64,000 bases of DNA from Amycolatopsis iheyensis (GTDB lineage Bacteria > Actinomycetota > Actinomycetes > Mycobacteriales > Pseudonocardiaceae), in assembly GCF_024703995.1 (NCBI RefSeq), contig NZ_JAMXQV010000002.1, positions 1 to 64,000 on the forward strand. The letters are read 5' to 3'. Within the stretch, counting starts at the first letter, position 1; each line of letters begins with the position of its first letter. The notes beneath the pieces were generated by a model. The model saw nothing but the letters and a program-made list of their open reading frames with translations, searched no databases and was not told where the DNA came from. This document shows positions 37,243 through 45,716 of the stretch, piece by piece. A program made the position numbers and the translations under genes.

Positions 37243-37342
37243 GCGGCCTCGCGGCTGGTGCAGGTGCATCAGGCGATGAGGCCTTCTCGTCTGGCGAGGG
37301 CGACGGCTTCGAGTTTCGGGCGTGCGCCGAGCTTCTCCGGCA
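37243..37342 (-). pseudogene. Remnant: copy of the 3' end of the adjacent NarL-type regulator gene
   Basis: These bases match 37404-37503, the 3' end of the intact regulator, at a fixed offset of 161 bases with about one mismatch in ten. On the minus strand the reading includes EKLGARPKLEAVALARREG and ends with an in-phase stop at 37269, so the copy retains the last 22 codons. No start, receiver or HTH sequence is left. Confidence 0.8.
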
Positions 37343-37400
37343 CCCGCCGCCCACCGCCGGCGTGCCGAAGTCCATCACCGCGCTCAGCCGGCCTTCCCGG
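37343..37400 (-). pseudogene. Remnant: fragment of an aminoglycoside-phosphotransferase-like gene
   Basis: On the minus strand these 58 bases read as GRLSAVMDFGTPAVGG and are about nine tenths identical to 40475-40529 of the phosphotransferase gene 3 kb away on the other strand, which reads GRLSAVIDFGTLAVGD. This is the metal-binding DFG region. The fragment sits exactly between the regulator remnant and the intact regulator 3' end. Confidence 0.75.
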
Positions 37401-37429
37401 CAGGCGGCCTCGCGGCTGATGCAGGTGCG

Positions 37430-38077
37430 TCAGGCGATGAGGCCTTCCCGCCGGGCAAGCGCGACGGCTTCGAGTTTCGAGCGTGCGCCGAGCTTCTCCA
37501 GCACCCGCTGTACGTGGTTGCGTGTGGTGTTGCGGGAGACGCCGAGGCGGCGGCCGATCTCGTCGGTGGTGGCGCCCTCGGCGAGCAGGTCGAGGGTTTC
37601 GCGCTCCCGCGCGGTCAGCTCCGCGCCGCGGGCGGGCGACCGGCCGGTGAGCCGGTCGAACACGGCCGGCAGCAGCTCGGGGTCGAAGACCACGCCACCG
37701 GCGGCCACGTCGCGCACCGCCGACTCCAGCACGCCGAGCTGGGACGTCTTGAGCAGCAGCCCCGCCCCGCCGGCCTTGGCCACCTGCACGGCGACCGCCG
37801 GGGTCGCGTCCCCGGTCAGCACCAGCACCCGCGCGCCGTCCTGGCCGAGCGCGGCGATGACCCCGAGGGCGTCGCCGTCGGGGAGGCGCCGGTCCAGCAG
37901 CACGACGTCCGGGTCGTGCGCGCGGGCGTCGGCGACCGCCTCCGCCCGGGAGCGGGCGCGGCCGACCACGGTGATCCCCTCGGCGCGCTCGAGCGCGAGC
38001 TGCAACGCCTCGGCCACCATGTCGTGGTCCTCCACCAGGAGGACGCGGATGGGGCTCGGGGCTTCGGCGCTGCTCAC
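37430..38077 (-). CDS. NarL/FixJ-type response regulator
   Basis: A 215-residue two-domain regulator. The receiver has VEDHDMVAE near residue 17, the phosphoacceptor Asp in VVLLDRRLPDG, a Thr in VLVLTGDA and a Lys in LLLKTSQ. The C-terminal LuxR HTH is LTARERETLDLLAEG and GVSRNTTRNHVQRVLEKLGA. GTG at 38077 is chosen because GAGGG lies six bases upstream and the protein then has the usual family length; the frame remains open for 24 more codons. It may be the partner of the PAS kinase. Its 3' end has been duplicated just downstream. Confidence 0.92.
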   Translation of the reverse strand: MSSAEAPSPIRVLLVEDHDMVAEALQLALERAEGITVVGRARSRAEAVADARAHDPDVVLLDRRLPDGDALGVIAALGQDGARVLVLTGDATPAVAVQVAKAGGAGLLLKTSQLGVLESAVRDVAAGGVVFDPELLPAVFDRLTGRSPARGAELTARERETLDLLAEGATTDEIGRRLGVSRNTTRNHVQRVLEKLGARSKLEAVALARREGLIA

Positions 38078-38145
38078 GGGGTTCCCTCGCTGGAGGAGTC
38101 GCTGACGACCCATCGTAGGCGCTCGGCGGGTTTCCCACCCGGGCG

Positions 38146-38847
38146 TCACTCCTCGATGGCGCCGCCGACGGCCCGCAGGTGCGCCCGGAAGGTCAGGCTC
38201 GGGTCCGACTCGCGCGCGGCGAGGAAGTCACCGAAGCGCACCTGGTCGCGCAGCGGCTCGCCGGCCCGGATCCGGTCGGCCTGACGGCGTTCGGTGTCGC
38301 GGATGCCCTCGGCGAGCGCGAAGAGCTCCTCCGCGCGGGCCAGCGGGACGAACAGGACGCCGTCGTCGTCGCCGAGCACGAGGTCGCCCGGCCCGATCCG
38401 CCAGGTCCCGACGATCGCTTCGGCCAGCCCGCCGTCGACGCGCGGGCCGAGGCTGAGCGGACCGGTCGGCAGCGAGCCGAGACTGAACACCGGCAGCCCG
38501 ATCGCGCGGATGTCGGCGGTGTCGCGGTGCAGGCCCCAGATCACCACCCCGGCCAGCCCGGCCGAACGGGCTTCGAGCACCACGAGGTCGCCGACGCAGC
38601 TTTCGTCGAGCCGGCCGCCGTTGTCGACCACCAGGACGCCGCCCGGGGTGGCGTCTTCGAAGGCCTCGAGGAAGACATCGACGCTGCCGACGTGCCGGGC
38701 CGGGACGGCGGGCCCGAACACGCGCGTGCCGGGCACGACCGCCCGGGTGGGCGCGGGCGCGCAGCGCACCGGGAGGCCGGCGCGGATGCAGGCGTCGGCG
38801 AGGTGGGCGGTGGTCAGTGCGTCGAAGCGGGCGCTGAGGTCGGTCAT
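38146..38847 (-). CDS. RraA-family protein (4-hydroxy-4-methyl-2-oxoglutarate aldolase type)
   Basis: A 233-residue member of the RraA/HMG aldolase family. Family motifs are STAHLADA-like TTAHLADACIRAG at the start, VVDNGGRLDESCVGDLVVLEA with the metal and substrate residues, and GLHRDTADIRAIGLPVFSLG containing the Arg-Asp pair. A late GDLVLGDDDGVLFVP segment is also typical. In plants and bacteria such proteins cleave 4-hydroxy-2-oxoacids; E. coli RraA instead binds RNase E. The longer size and intact catalytic strings favour an aldolase or decarboxylase here. Ten bases separate it from the cutA gene upstream, so they may be co-transcribed. Confidence 0.88.
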   Translation of the reverse strand: MTDLSARFDALTTAHLADACIRAGLPVRCAPAPTRAVVPGTRVFGPAVPARHVGSVDVFLEAFEDATPGGVLVVDNGGRLDESCVGDLVVLEARSAGLAGVVIWGLHRDTADIRAIGLPVFSLGSLPTGPLSLGPRVDGGLAEAIVGTWRIGPGDLVLGDDDGVLFVPLARAEELFALAEGIRDTERRQADRIRAGEPLRDQVRFGDFLAARESDPSLTFRAHLRAVGGAIEE

Positions 38848-38856
38848 GCTCCGAAG

Positions 38857-39186
38857 CTAACCACCGTTCGTGGTTTCGGCGGTCACCCAGGCCAGGTATT
38901 CGGCACTCCCGCCGACGATCGGGGTGGCGATGACCTCCGGCAGGTCGTAGCCGTGCCGCTGCCGCAGCCGTTCGCTCAGCGCGGCGACCAGCCCGGCGGT
39001 TGTCTTGATCTCGACGCGCCACTCCTGGTCGGTGCGCACCTCGCCTTCCCACCGATAGACGCTGGTGACCGGCCCGACAACCTGGGCGCAGGCCCCGAGC
39101 CGCGCCTCGATCGCATCCGCGGCCAGTTCCCGGGCCGCGGCTTCGGAGTCGGTCGTGGACGTCACGATCACGTGCTCAGCCGCCAT
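38857..39186 (-). CDS. cutA: CutA divalent-cation tolerance protein
   Basis: A 109-residue CutA1-family protein, forming a ferredoxin-like trimer. Conserved strings are VIVTSTTDSEAAARELA at the N terminus, EARLGACAQVVGPVTSVYRWEGEV in the centre and YDLPEVIATPIVGGSAEYLAWV at the end. In E. coli it affects copper tolerance; the broader role is uncertain. Confidence 0.95.
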   Translation of the reverse strand: MAAEHVIVTSTTDSEAAARELAADAIEARLGACAQVVGPVTSVYRWEGEVRTDQEWRVEIKTTAGLVAALSERLRQRHGYDLPEVIATPIVGGSAEYLAWVTAETTNGG

Positions 39187-39224
39187 GATGGCGAGGCTAC
39201 CGGCGGCGCGGCGCAGCGCGGCTC

Positions 39225-39617
39225 TCAGCCGACCGGCCGGACCTTGGGCACGCCGTCGAAGTCCGCCGGCAGCAACGCGAACAGCCGCCGCACGGCGCGG
39301 GAGCGGCCGGGCCGCACGGTGAGGTGCGCGCCGGTGGCGTCGGCGAGGAGCTGGGCCCGCAGCAGCGAGTTCAGCCCCGCGACGGAGCAGAACGTGACGC
39401 CGGACAGGTCGATCACCACCTCTTCGACACCGGTGCCGATGCGGGCCTGCAGGACTTCGTCGAGCCGCCGGGCGGTGTTCAGGTCCACTTCACCGGCTAC
39501 GCGGAGGACGACCGTGTGCCCGGCGGGGCTGGAGACGCGCACCGTCATGCGGCCGTGGGTGTTGATCCAGTCGGTGGCGGTGAGCTCGTGGTCGGCCGAG
39601 CGAGGTTGGGGAACCAT
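39225..39617 (-). CDS. STAS-domain anti-sigma factor antagonist
   Basis: A 130-residue STAS protein of the SpoIIAA/RsbV type. The central motif reads VIDLSGVTFCSVAGLNSLL, in which the usual D-S-S-G-L phosphoacceptor stretch is altered to C-S-V-A-G-L; one Ser remains and could be phosphorylated. ATG at 39617 is preceded by AAGGG at nine bases; another in-frame ATG lies upstream. Its kinase partner could be the RsbW-like protein at 36798-37196. Confidence 0.85.
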   Translation of the reverse strand: MVPQPRSADHELTATDWINTHGRMTVRVSSPAGHTVVLRVAGEVDLNTARRLDEVLQARIGTGVEEVVIDLSGVTFCSVAGLNSLLRAQLLADATGAHLTVRPGRSRAVRRLFALLPADFDGVPKVRPVG

Positions 39618-39742
39618 CGCGGCACACCCTTTCATCGGGCTGCGGGGGCAAGCCGGATGTGGCGGTACTGGAAACGGCGAGGAGCCGGCCAAGACGCACA
39701 ACGTCCGGCAGCGGCTGACGGCTCAACCGTGAACCTCCAGCA

Positions 39743-39758
39743 TAGTGCATTTGCACTA
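39743..39758. promoter_or_regulatory. Perfect palindrome TAGTGCA-TT-TGCACTA (putative operator)
   Basis: Seven-base arms separated by two bases, in a short AT-rich patch 88 bases before the phosphotransferase start and 126 before the divergent STAS start. Sites of this shape are bound by GntR, MarR or TetR repressors; no such gene lies in the gap. Confidence 0.65.
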
Positions 39759-39830
39759 GCTGAACCACCAGGCGTAATTCGATCGACAGATCGGGCGCGG
39801 GCCGGTGTGCTGGTCCACGTGTCCACCGAG

Positions 39831-40751
39831 GTGAGGGGTGTCTTGGACCGGTCTTCCGACGAAGCGACGATCACGACGGCGGTGGTCCGGCGGCTGCTGG
39901 CGGCCCAGTTCCCGAAGTGGGCCGGGCTGCCGCTGGCACCGGCGCCCGCGCAGGGCGTCGACAACGCGACCTTCCGGCTGGGGCCGGACCTGGCGGTGCG
40001 GCTGCCCCGGTACGCGCGGTGGGCGGGGCAGGTGGCGCGGGAGCAGGAGTGGCTGCCGAAGCTGGCCCCGCACCTGCCGTTGCCGATCTCGGAGCCGCTG
40101 GCCGAAGGCCGGCCGGGGGAGGGCTACCCGTTCCCGTGGTCGGTGCTGCGCTGGCTGCCGGGCGAGCGGGTCGACCCCGACCGCCTCACGGACCCGGCGG
40201 CGGAGCTGGCCGGGTTCTTCGGCGCGTTGTGGCGGGCGGACGCCACGGGCGGCCCGCCACCCCAGTGGAGCAACGCCTTCCGCGGCGTTTCCCCGACCGA
40301 CGAGCGTGATTCGGCGATCGCCCCGCCGCGGCTGAGCGCGCGGATCGAGCGCGTGGCCGACCTGATCGACGTCGACGCGGTGCTGGCGATGTGGGAGTCG
40401 GCCCGCGCGGCCCCGCCGTGGCCGGGCCCGCCGGTGTGGATCCACGGCGACCCGGCGCCGGGAAACCTGCTGTGCCGGGAGGGCCGGCTGAGCGCGGTGA
40501 TCGACTTCGGCACGCTGGCGGTGGGCGACCCGGCGTGCGACCTCATCGTGGCGTGGTCGGTGCTCTCCGCCGAGGGGCGGGCGGAGTTCCGGAAGGCGCT
40601 GGACATCGACGACGCGACGTGGGCGCGCGGGCGCGTGTGGGGGTTGATGGAGGTGCTGCCGCGCAGGGACGCGTTGACGGGACCGGACGCGGCGCACGCC
40701 CGGCGGCGGCTGGACGAGCTGGTGGCCGACTTCCGGGCCGCGGGAGGTTAG
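39831..40751 (+). CDS. Aminoglycoside phosphotransferase (APH/MPH)-family protein
   Basis: A protein of about 306 residues with the APH kinase fold. The nucleotide-binding N lobe has QGVDNATFRLGPDLAVRLPR, the catalytic loop is WIHGDPAPGNLL and the metal-binding motif is VIDFGTLAVGDPACDL. Such proteins phosphorylate aminoglycosides, macrolides or ordinary small metabolites; the exact substrate is not shown, and no resistance should be assumed. The start is uncertain: GTG at 39831 and TTG at 39843 both lie near GAGG-type sequences. A perfect palindrome upstream implies regulated expression. A 58-base piece of this gene, or of a close relative, is found at 37343-37400. Confidence 0.85.
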   Translation: MRGVLDRSSDEATITTAVVRRLLAAQFPKWAGLPLAPAPAQGVDNATFRLGPDLAVRLPRYARWAGQVAREQEWLPKLAPHLPLPISEPLAEGRPGEGYPFPWSVLRWLPGERVDPDRLTDPAAELAGFFGALWRADATGGPPPQWSNAFRGVSPTDERDSAIAPPRLSARIERVADLIDVDAVLAMWESARAAPPWPGPPVWIHGDPAPGNLLCREGRLSAVIDFGTLAVGDPACDLIVAWSVLSAEGRAEFRKALDIDDATWARGRVWGLMEVLPRRDALTGPDAAHARRRLDELVADFRAAGG

Positions 40752-40794
40752 TCCCACCTGGCGCCCTCGTGGCGGGACGGCCAGGCTGGGCGGC

Positions 40795-41103
40795 ATGCCC
40801 ACCACCGTCGTCAACCTGAAGGGCCACCGCGACGACCCGGACTACGCCGACGTCGTCTACGTCGGGCGGCCCATGCACCGCGGGGGCTGGCACCTCGCCG
40901 GCTCGAAGCTCGCCAGCCCGTTCCGGCCCGGCCCCGACGGCACCCGCGAAGAGGTCCTGGCGAAGTACCGCGAACACCTGCTCTCCCGGCCGGACCTGCT
41001 CGCGCTCCTGCCTGACCTGCGCGGGAAACGGCTCGGGTGCTGGTGCGTGCCCGAGCTGTGCCACGCCCAGGTGATCGCCGACGTCGCGGATCACGGGCCG
41101 TAA
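40795..41103 (+). CDS. DUF4326-domain protein
   Basis: A 102-residue protein belonging to the DUF4326 family. The typical features are the opening VVNLKGH, VVYVGRPMHRGGWHL, SPFRPGPDGTREEVL and the C-terminal GKRLGCWCVPELCHAQVIAD, in which the CWC...CH cluster may bind metal. The ATG lies 43 bases after the phosphotransferase stop. Function is unknown; relatives occur in phages and bacteria. Confidence 0.88.
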   Translation: MPTTVVNLKGHRDDPDYADVVYVGRPMHRGGWHLAGSKLASPFRPGPDGTREEVLAKYREHLLSRPDLLALLPDLRGKRLGCWCVPELCHAQVIADVADHGP

Positions 41104-41155
41104 CGAAACGCACCCCCTCCGCGAGTAACCTGGCGACACGAGGGGGTGATGGCCG

Positions 41156-43714
41156 GTGCCCGCGCGAAGACTCGGCGGTTTCGACCAAGCCGAACTGCCG
41201 GAGGCTCACCGGATCAGGTGGTGGTTCGCGGCGGTGACGGCGGGGCTGCTCGCGGTCAGCATGGCCGTGGTGCCGTACCTGCCGTTCTTCCAGACGTGGA
41301 CGTTCGTCCGCGATCCGAAGGTCGCCAGCGTCATCACCTGGACCGTCCTGCAGACCTCCGTCGTCGTGGTGTCCGCGGTCCTCACGCTCTACTTCGTCGG
41401 CAAGGCCCGGCTCGAAGCCGCCGCCTTCCGCGCGAACCAGATCGACATCCGGCTCTTCGCCGACGAACGCCCCGACACGAGCCACGACCGGGAAATCGAC
41501 TCCGCCGTCGAGCTGACGGCGACCTTCAAGCGGATCCTCAACGAATCCCGGCTCTACACCCCGACCCCGGTGCCGGGCGCGGGCAGCTCGTACGACTTCA
41601 TCCAGATCGTCGAGCACGCCGGCGACGCCGCGGACGGCTGGTGGAAGGCCGCCACGAAGCTGATCCGGCTAGCCCAGCCACCCGCCGCGTTCACCGTCAC
41701 CGGCACCGTCCGGCCGGGCAACGCCGCCGGGCGCTACCAGCTGATCCTGGAGCTCGTGCGCGTCCCGCGCTTCGCCGCCAGCCCGCTGGTGATCGAGGAC
41801 GAGAACTGGCCGCGCGTGCTGCACCGCGCCGCGAACGCCGTCGCCGCGCTCGTCATCCCGCGCAGCGCCTACGTCCGGACGAACATCCACTGGGCCGCCT
41901 GGCGCGACGCGAAGATCCCGTACGAGCTGTTCGACGCCTACCAGCGCGCCAACCACTTCATCATCCACCGGCGCTACGACGAAGCCCTCGCCGAGTACTA
42001 CCGCGCGGTCAGCCTCGACCCGTCGAACGTCTACATCAGACTCGAGATCGCCGCCCTGCAGGAGCAGCTCGACCTGCACCTCGACGCGCTCGCGACGTAC
42101 GACGACGTGATCACCCTGTGCAGCCGGGGCCACCCGGCGCTCGCGCGGTGGTGGATCGGGCCGGACTTCGCGCGCCAGCCACGCCACGCCGGCCGAGGCC
42201 GCGCCGTCGCCCTGCTGATCGCCCGCTACCGGCACGCGCTCGTGCTCGGCCACGGCGACTCCGTGGCCGGCTCCTGGTGGGTGCGGCGCACGACCGCCGG
42301 CGTCCCGGACGACGCGCGGGCGCTGCGCCGCGCCGAGCTGCGGGCCGCGCTGGAGCTGCGGTTCCGCCGGTACGTCGACCTCGACGTGCGGGTGCGGCCG
42401 TACGCGATCCCGCCGGAAAAGCGGCTCGAACTGCACCGCCGCGTGCTGAAGGTGCCGGTGCCGGAGCTCGTCGTCCAGCACGCGACCCCGGAGCAGCTGG
42501 CCGAGTACAACCAGCGCGCCGCCGAGATGCGGTCGTATTTCTGCGCGCTTTCGCAGTACGAAATCGAGCGGCTGATCGCGGACTACCGCCGGTTCGGCCG
42601 GCGCTGGCGCAGCAGCTGGCGGCAGCTGACGAACCGCGCACTGGACCTGTCCCTGGTCTGGGCCGTGGTGCGGCGGGCGATGGCGGACGTCGAGCCGGTC
42701 ACCGGCGCGGTTCCGGAGCCCCAGCCGGCCTACCCGGGCAGCCGGGTGCGGCTGGCCGACGTCTGCCCGGACCGGCGCTGGCCGCCGGACCCGCAAGCGC
42801 TCGACGACACCGTCGAAGCGGCGGGACCCCGCGACTCGTGGGAAGAGTGCTACAACGCGGCGAGCGTGTACGCCGTCGCGATGCTCGAAGTCGGCCCGCG
42901 CGGCGAACGCGACCTGCGTGACCGCGCGCGCAACCCGCGTCTGCTCGGCGAAGCGCGCGACGAGGTGGCCCGCCGCGCGGTCCGCGAGCTCTACCACGCC
43001 GCGACGATCAGCCACAGCGGGCGGCTGCCGGAGCGCCGTTCGTGGGTGATGGGGGAGGACCCCGACCTGGCCGCGCTGCGCGGGCACGAACTGTTCCGGG
43101 TCTTCGAGATGGTCACCTTCTCCCCGGACCGCGCGGCGCCGTTGCGGCCGCAGCGGGCGCACGTCTGGGAGCAGGTCAGCTACGTCCGGCAGCTCGTCGC
43201 GGAGATCGCCGGCTGCCGCGCGCACTTCTGGCGGACCCGGGCGGCCGAGCCGCACCCCGACAGCCGCACCCTCGACCGCTGGCGCGCGGCCGACCGCGAC
43301 GCGTGGCGCAAGCTCGCCGAGCTCGCCCGCGGCAAGCAGGACTGGTACACGCGCTACCAGGCGATCTGCGCGTTCCGCACGTGGTCGGCCGACTCGGCCT
43401 ACCCCGGCTCGATCGCGGGTTTCCCGCAGTACTGCGAGGAACGGCTGCACGCCCAGCTCCGCGGCGCGGCTGGTCCGCGCGGGAAGGCGGGCCTGGACGC
43501 GAACATCGTGGTCCGCGAGTACGTCCGGCTGTGCGACCAGCGCCTCGACCAGCTGGTGGCCGACATCGCCGAGCTGGAGCCGGCCACGGCCGCCGACTTC
43601 ACGGCGTGCGCGGACTTGTGGACGGCGCTGTGCTCGTGGTTCGACGACGACATCGCGGACGGCTCGTCGGCCGACGAGCGGCGCGAGCGGTTCCGCAAGC
43701 TGCTGCGGCCCTAG
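41156..43714 (+). CDS. Large membrane protein with two N-terminal helices and TPR-like cytosolic region, unknown
   Basis: An 852-residue protein. Two transmembrane helices lie at about 22-45 and 60-82, separated by a short external loop (PFFQTWTFVRDPK). The cytosolic part has a TPR-like pair near residues 265-310 (YDEALAEYYRAVSLDPSNVYIRLE), then Arg/Glu-rich helices. No enzymatic motif was recognised. GAGGGGG precedes the GTG start by about ten bases. A strong hairpin (43773-43805) follows the gene, so it probably forms its own transcription unit. It resembles membrane-tethered scaffold or regulatory proteins of actinomycetes, but no family is claimed. Confidence 0.75.
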   Translation: MPARRLGGFDQAELPEAHRIRWWFAAVTAGLLAVSMAVVPYLPFFQTWTFVRDPKVASVITWTVLQTSVVVVSAVLTLYFVGKARLEAAAFRANQIDIRLFADERPDTSHDREIDSAVELTATFKRILNESRLYTPTPVPGAGSSYDFIQIVEHAGDAADGWWKAATKLIRLAQPPAAFTVTGTVRPGNAAGRYQLILELVRVPRFAASPLVIEDENWPRVLHRAANAVAALVIPRSAYVRTNIHWAAWRDAKIPYELFDAYQRANHFIIHRRYDEALAEYYRAVSLDPSNVYIRLEIAALQEQLDLHLDALATYDDVITLCSRGHPALARWWIGPDFARQPRHAGRGRAVALLIARYRHALVLGHGDSVAGSWWVRRTTAGVPDDARALRRAELRAALELRFRRYVDLDVRVRPYAIPPEKRLELHRRVLKVPVPELVVQHATPEQLAEYNQRAAEMRSYFCALSQYEIERLIADYRRFGRRWRSSWRQLTNRALDLSLVWAVVRRAMADVEPVTGAVPEPQPAYPGSRVRLADVCPDRRWPPDPQALDDTVEAAGPRDSWEECYNAASVYAVAMLEVGPRGERDLRDRARNPRLLGEARDEVARRAVRELYHAATISHSGRLPERRSWVMGEDPDLAALRGHELFRVFEMVTFSPDRAAPLRPQRAHVWEQVSYVRQLVAEIAGCRAHFWRTRAAEPHPDSRTLDRWRAADRDAWRKLAELARGKQDWYTRYQAICAFRTWSADSAYPGSIAGFPQYCEERLHAQLRGAAGPRGKAGLDANIVVREYVRLCDQRLDQLVADIAELEPATAADFTACADLWTALCSWFDDDIADGSSADERRERFRKLLRP

Positions 43715-43772
43715 TGCGAGAGTGGGTACTCTTGCCGGTGGCCGCGATCCCGGTGCGGCAAAGACGGGCGAT

Positions 43773-43805
43773 CGAGTGCCGGACACCGGGAGTTTCCGGC
43801 ACTCG
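43773..43805 (+). terminator. Hairpin terminator after the 852-residue protein gene
   Basis: A perfect 11-bp inverted repeat, CGAGTGCCGGA (43773-43783) and its complement (43795-43805), with an 11-base loop lies between the large membrane-protein gene and the next small gene. No T-run follows. Confidence 0.72.
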
Positions 43806-43840
43806 CGCCCGTACCAAACCCCGGCCCTAGGCTGGGTCGC

Positions 43841-44248
43841 GTGCGAACCAGGCTGCGAAAACTGCGCGCGGGCGACCGGGACTACACCTGGCGGGCGACC
43901 ATCGGCTCCGTCCGCGGCGACGGCGTCGACGTCCACCGGTGCGTCCGGGTCCGCGTGTGGGGCGCGGGCAAGAACGGCCGGGCCCTGGAGGCCGACCTGC
44001 TTTCGAAGGCGACGAGCGTGGGGTGGACCCCGGCGGACACCGACGGTTCGTACCCGGCCGCCGGCGACGTCCGGCGGCTCGTCGACCACGCGCTGGCCCT
44101 CGGCTGGGACCCCGGCCTCCGCGGCGGGACCTTCCGGCTCACCGAGGCGCACGGCGTGGAGCTCCCGGACTTCCTGCTCACCGACCGCGTCCGCGACCCG
44201 GCCGCGCCGGACCCGACCGAGCGCGTGAACCGGGCCGCCGGCCTATGA
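43841..44248 (+). CDS. Hypothetical protein, 135 residues
   Basis: A small basic protein beginning RTRLRKLRAGDRDYTWRA and containing CVRVRVWGAGKNGR and an acidic C-terminal half (LPDFLLTDRVRDP). The fold looks alpha/beta with a repeated GWTP/GWDP element. It resembles a family of short actinomycete proteins of unknown function. The GTG start has no strong Shine-Dalgarno. Its last six bases overlap the end of the convergent ligase gene. Confidence 0.62.
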   Translation: MRTRLRKLRAGDRDYTWRATIGSVRGDGVDVHRCVRVRVWGAGKNGRALEADLLSKATSVGWTPADTDGSYPAAGDVRRLVDHALALGWDPGLRGGTFRLTEAHGVELPDFLLTDRVRDPAAPDPTERVNRAAGL

Positions 44249-45688
44249 GCGCCGCGTGTAGCGGTGCTTCACCCCGACCGGGAAGTACTCGGGATCGCCC
44301 GCCGGGCGCAGCTCGACGTCCGGCAGCTGGCGCTCGGCCGGGACGTAGTGCGCGAACTCGCTGTTGAGCCGCAGCAGCTCGGCGCGCACGGATTCGGCGA
44401 TCAGGCCCGCGTCGGCGGTCGCACCGGGCGCTGTCTCGACCGTGATGCGCAGCCGGCGGTCGCGGTCGGCGTCCTCCACCGACTCGATCACGAACTTGCC
44501 CGTCACCGTGTCGCTGATGCCGGGCTGCTCCAGCCCGACCGTGACGTTCTCCGGGTAGACGTTCGCGCCGAAGAACGACACCGTGAACAGCGAGCGGCCG
44601 AAGACGTACACGAACGGCAGCGCCGGCCCCAGCGGCGGCGTGAAGCCGTGGCGGGCGCAGAAGTCCAGCAGCTCGGCGTGCGGCAGGAGGCCGCCGTCGT
44701 CGGCGATGTGGTAGCGGATCAACGGAATCCCGCCGTCGCCGGTGAAGACGAGGGTGCCTTCGTGGACCTCGAAGAACCGGCTCGCCGGGTCGTACTGCAC
44801 GAGCGTGGGGAGCCTGGCGTCGCCGAAGACTTCGCGCGCGAGGTCCGGGTGACCGGCCAGGAACCGGCGGATGCCCGCCGACGTCGGGGTTTCCGTGCCG
44901 AGCACACCCGCGTCGGCGGTGCCGTAGAGCGACGCGACCGCGCGGACCGGGTCGGCGATCCCGGCGCGTTTCGCGACCAGCTCACGCCACTGTTCGCTGA
45001 AGACTTCGCCCGCCAGCACGAGCTTGATCGCATAAGCGGACCAGTCGACGCCTTCGGCCACCCCGGTGTCGACGACGTCCTTGACGAACGGCGGGTAGCC
45101 CAGCAGCACGACCTGCTCGAAGTGCGGCGCGAGCTCCGGCAGCACACGCAGGATTTCGGCCTTGTTGTTGCCGGGCGCCACGACGGTGATCGGGCAGCCC
45201 TTCGCGGCGAGGTGCCGCACGCAGGCGGTGGTGAACAGCCCGCCGACCCAGGTGCCCAGTGGGAAGCAGACGACGGCGAGGGTGCGCTTGCGGTCGGCTT
45301 CGAACGCGTTCACCAGCACCTGTTCGAACCGGCGCGCGACGTGCAGCTCGTCTTCGAGCGCGCGCGGCCAGATGGTGGGCCGGCCGCTGGAGCCGGACGA
45401 GACGGCGATCATGTCGAGCTCGTCGAACGTGCCGCCGCGACACAGCTCGGGCAGCGGGTACTTGCGGTGGTAGCTGTCCTTGTCGACGAGCGGCAGCCGC
45501 CGGAAGTCGGCCATCGTCTCGACGTCGCCGGGCGCGATCCCGTGCTCCCCGAGGAACTTCCGGTACGCGGGCACGGTTTCCGCGGTGCGGTGGAAGAGAT
45601 CCAGGACGTGGCGCTCGCCGGTGTCGCCGGGTGGGCCGAAGAAGGTGTCGAACGCCTGCCGCACGCGGGTCTGCCGGCCGAGGTCCAT
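44243..45688 (-). CDS. PaaK-like AMP-binding ligase (phenylacetate-CoA ligase family)
   Basis: A 481-residue adenylate-forming enzyme of the PaaK type. The ATP-binding loop is IAVSSGSSGRPTIWPR near residue 96, followed by YGTADAGVLGTE and IRYHIADDGG, and the hinge region FGRSLFTVSFFGANVYPENV. PaaK-family members activate aryl or short acyl acids, often in CoA ligation or as starter enzymes in natural-product pathways. The C-terminal domain is complete and ends with VGVKHRYTRRS. Only 28 bases separate its start from that of a divergent MarR regulator, which probably represses it in response to an aromatic acid. The substrate is unknown. Confidence 0.87.
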   Translation of the reverse strand: MDLGRQTRVRQAFDTFFGPPGDTGERHVLDLFHRTAETVPAYRKFLGEHGIAPGDVETMADFRRLPLVDKDSYHRKYPLPELCRGGTFDELDMIAVSSGSSGRPTIWPRALEDELHVARRFEQVLVNAFEADRKRTLAVVCFPLGTWVGGLFTTACVRHLAAKGCPITVVAPGNNKAEILRVLPELAPHFEQVVLLGYPPFVKDVVDTGVAEGVDWSAYAIKLVLAGEVFSEQWRELVAKRAGIADPVRAVASLYGTADAGVLGTETPTSAGIRRFLAGHPDLAREVFGDARLPTLVQYDPASRFFEVHEGTLVFTGDGGIPLIRYHIADDGGLLPHAELLDFCARHGFTPPLGPALPFVYVFGRSLFTVSFFGANVYPENVTVGLEQPGISDTVTGKFVIESVEDADRDRRLRITVETAPGATADAGLIAESVRAELLRLNSEFAHYVPAERQLPDVELRPAGDPEYFPVGVKHRYTRRS

Positions 45689-45716
45689 GATCGGAGCATA
45701 GCCGCCGGGGCGTGTC

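Noticed and set aside
39831..40751. Calling this gene an aminoglycoside or macrolide resistance determinant
   Set aside because: Only the general APH kinase motifs are visible; many such actinomycete proteins act on other molecules.
43715..43840. A possible tRNA or small RNA at the strong hairpin 43773-43805
   Set aside because: Only one stem is present, with no cloverleaf or T-arm sequence; a terminator is the simpler explanation.
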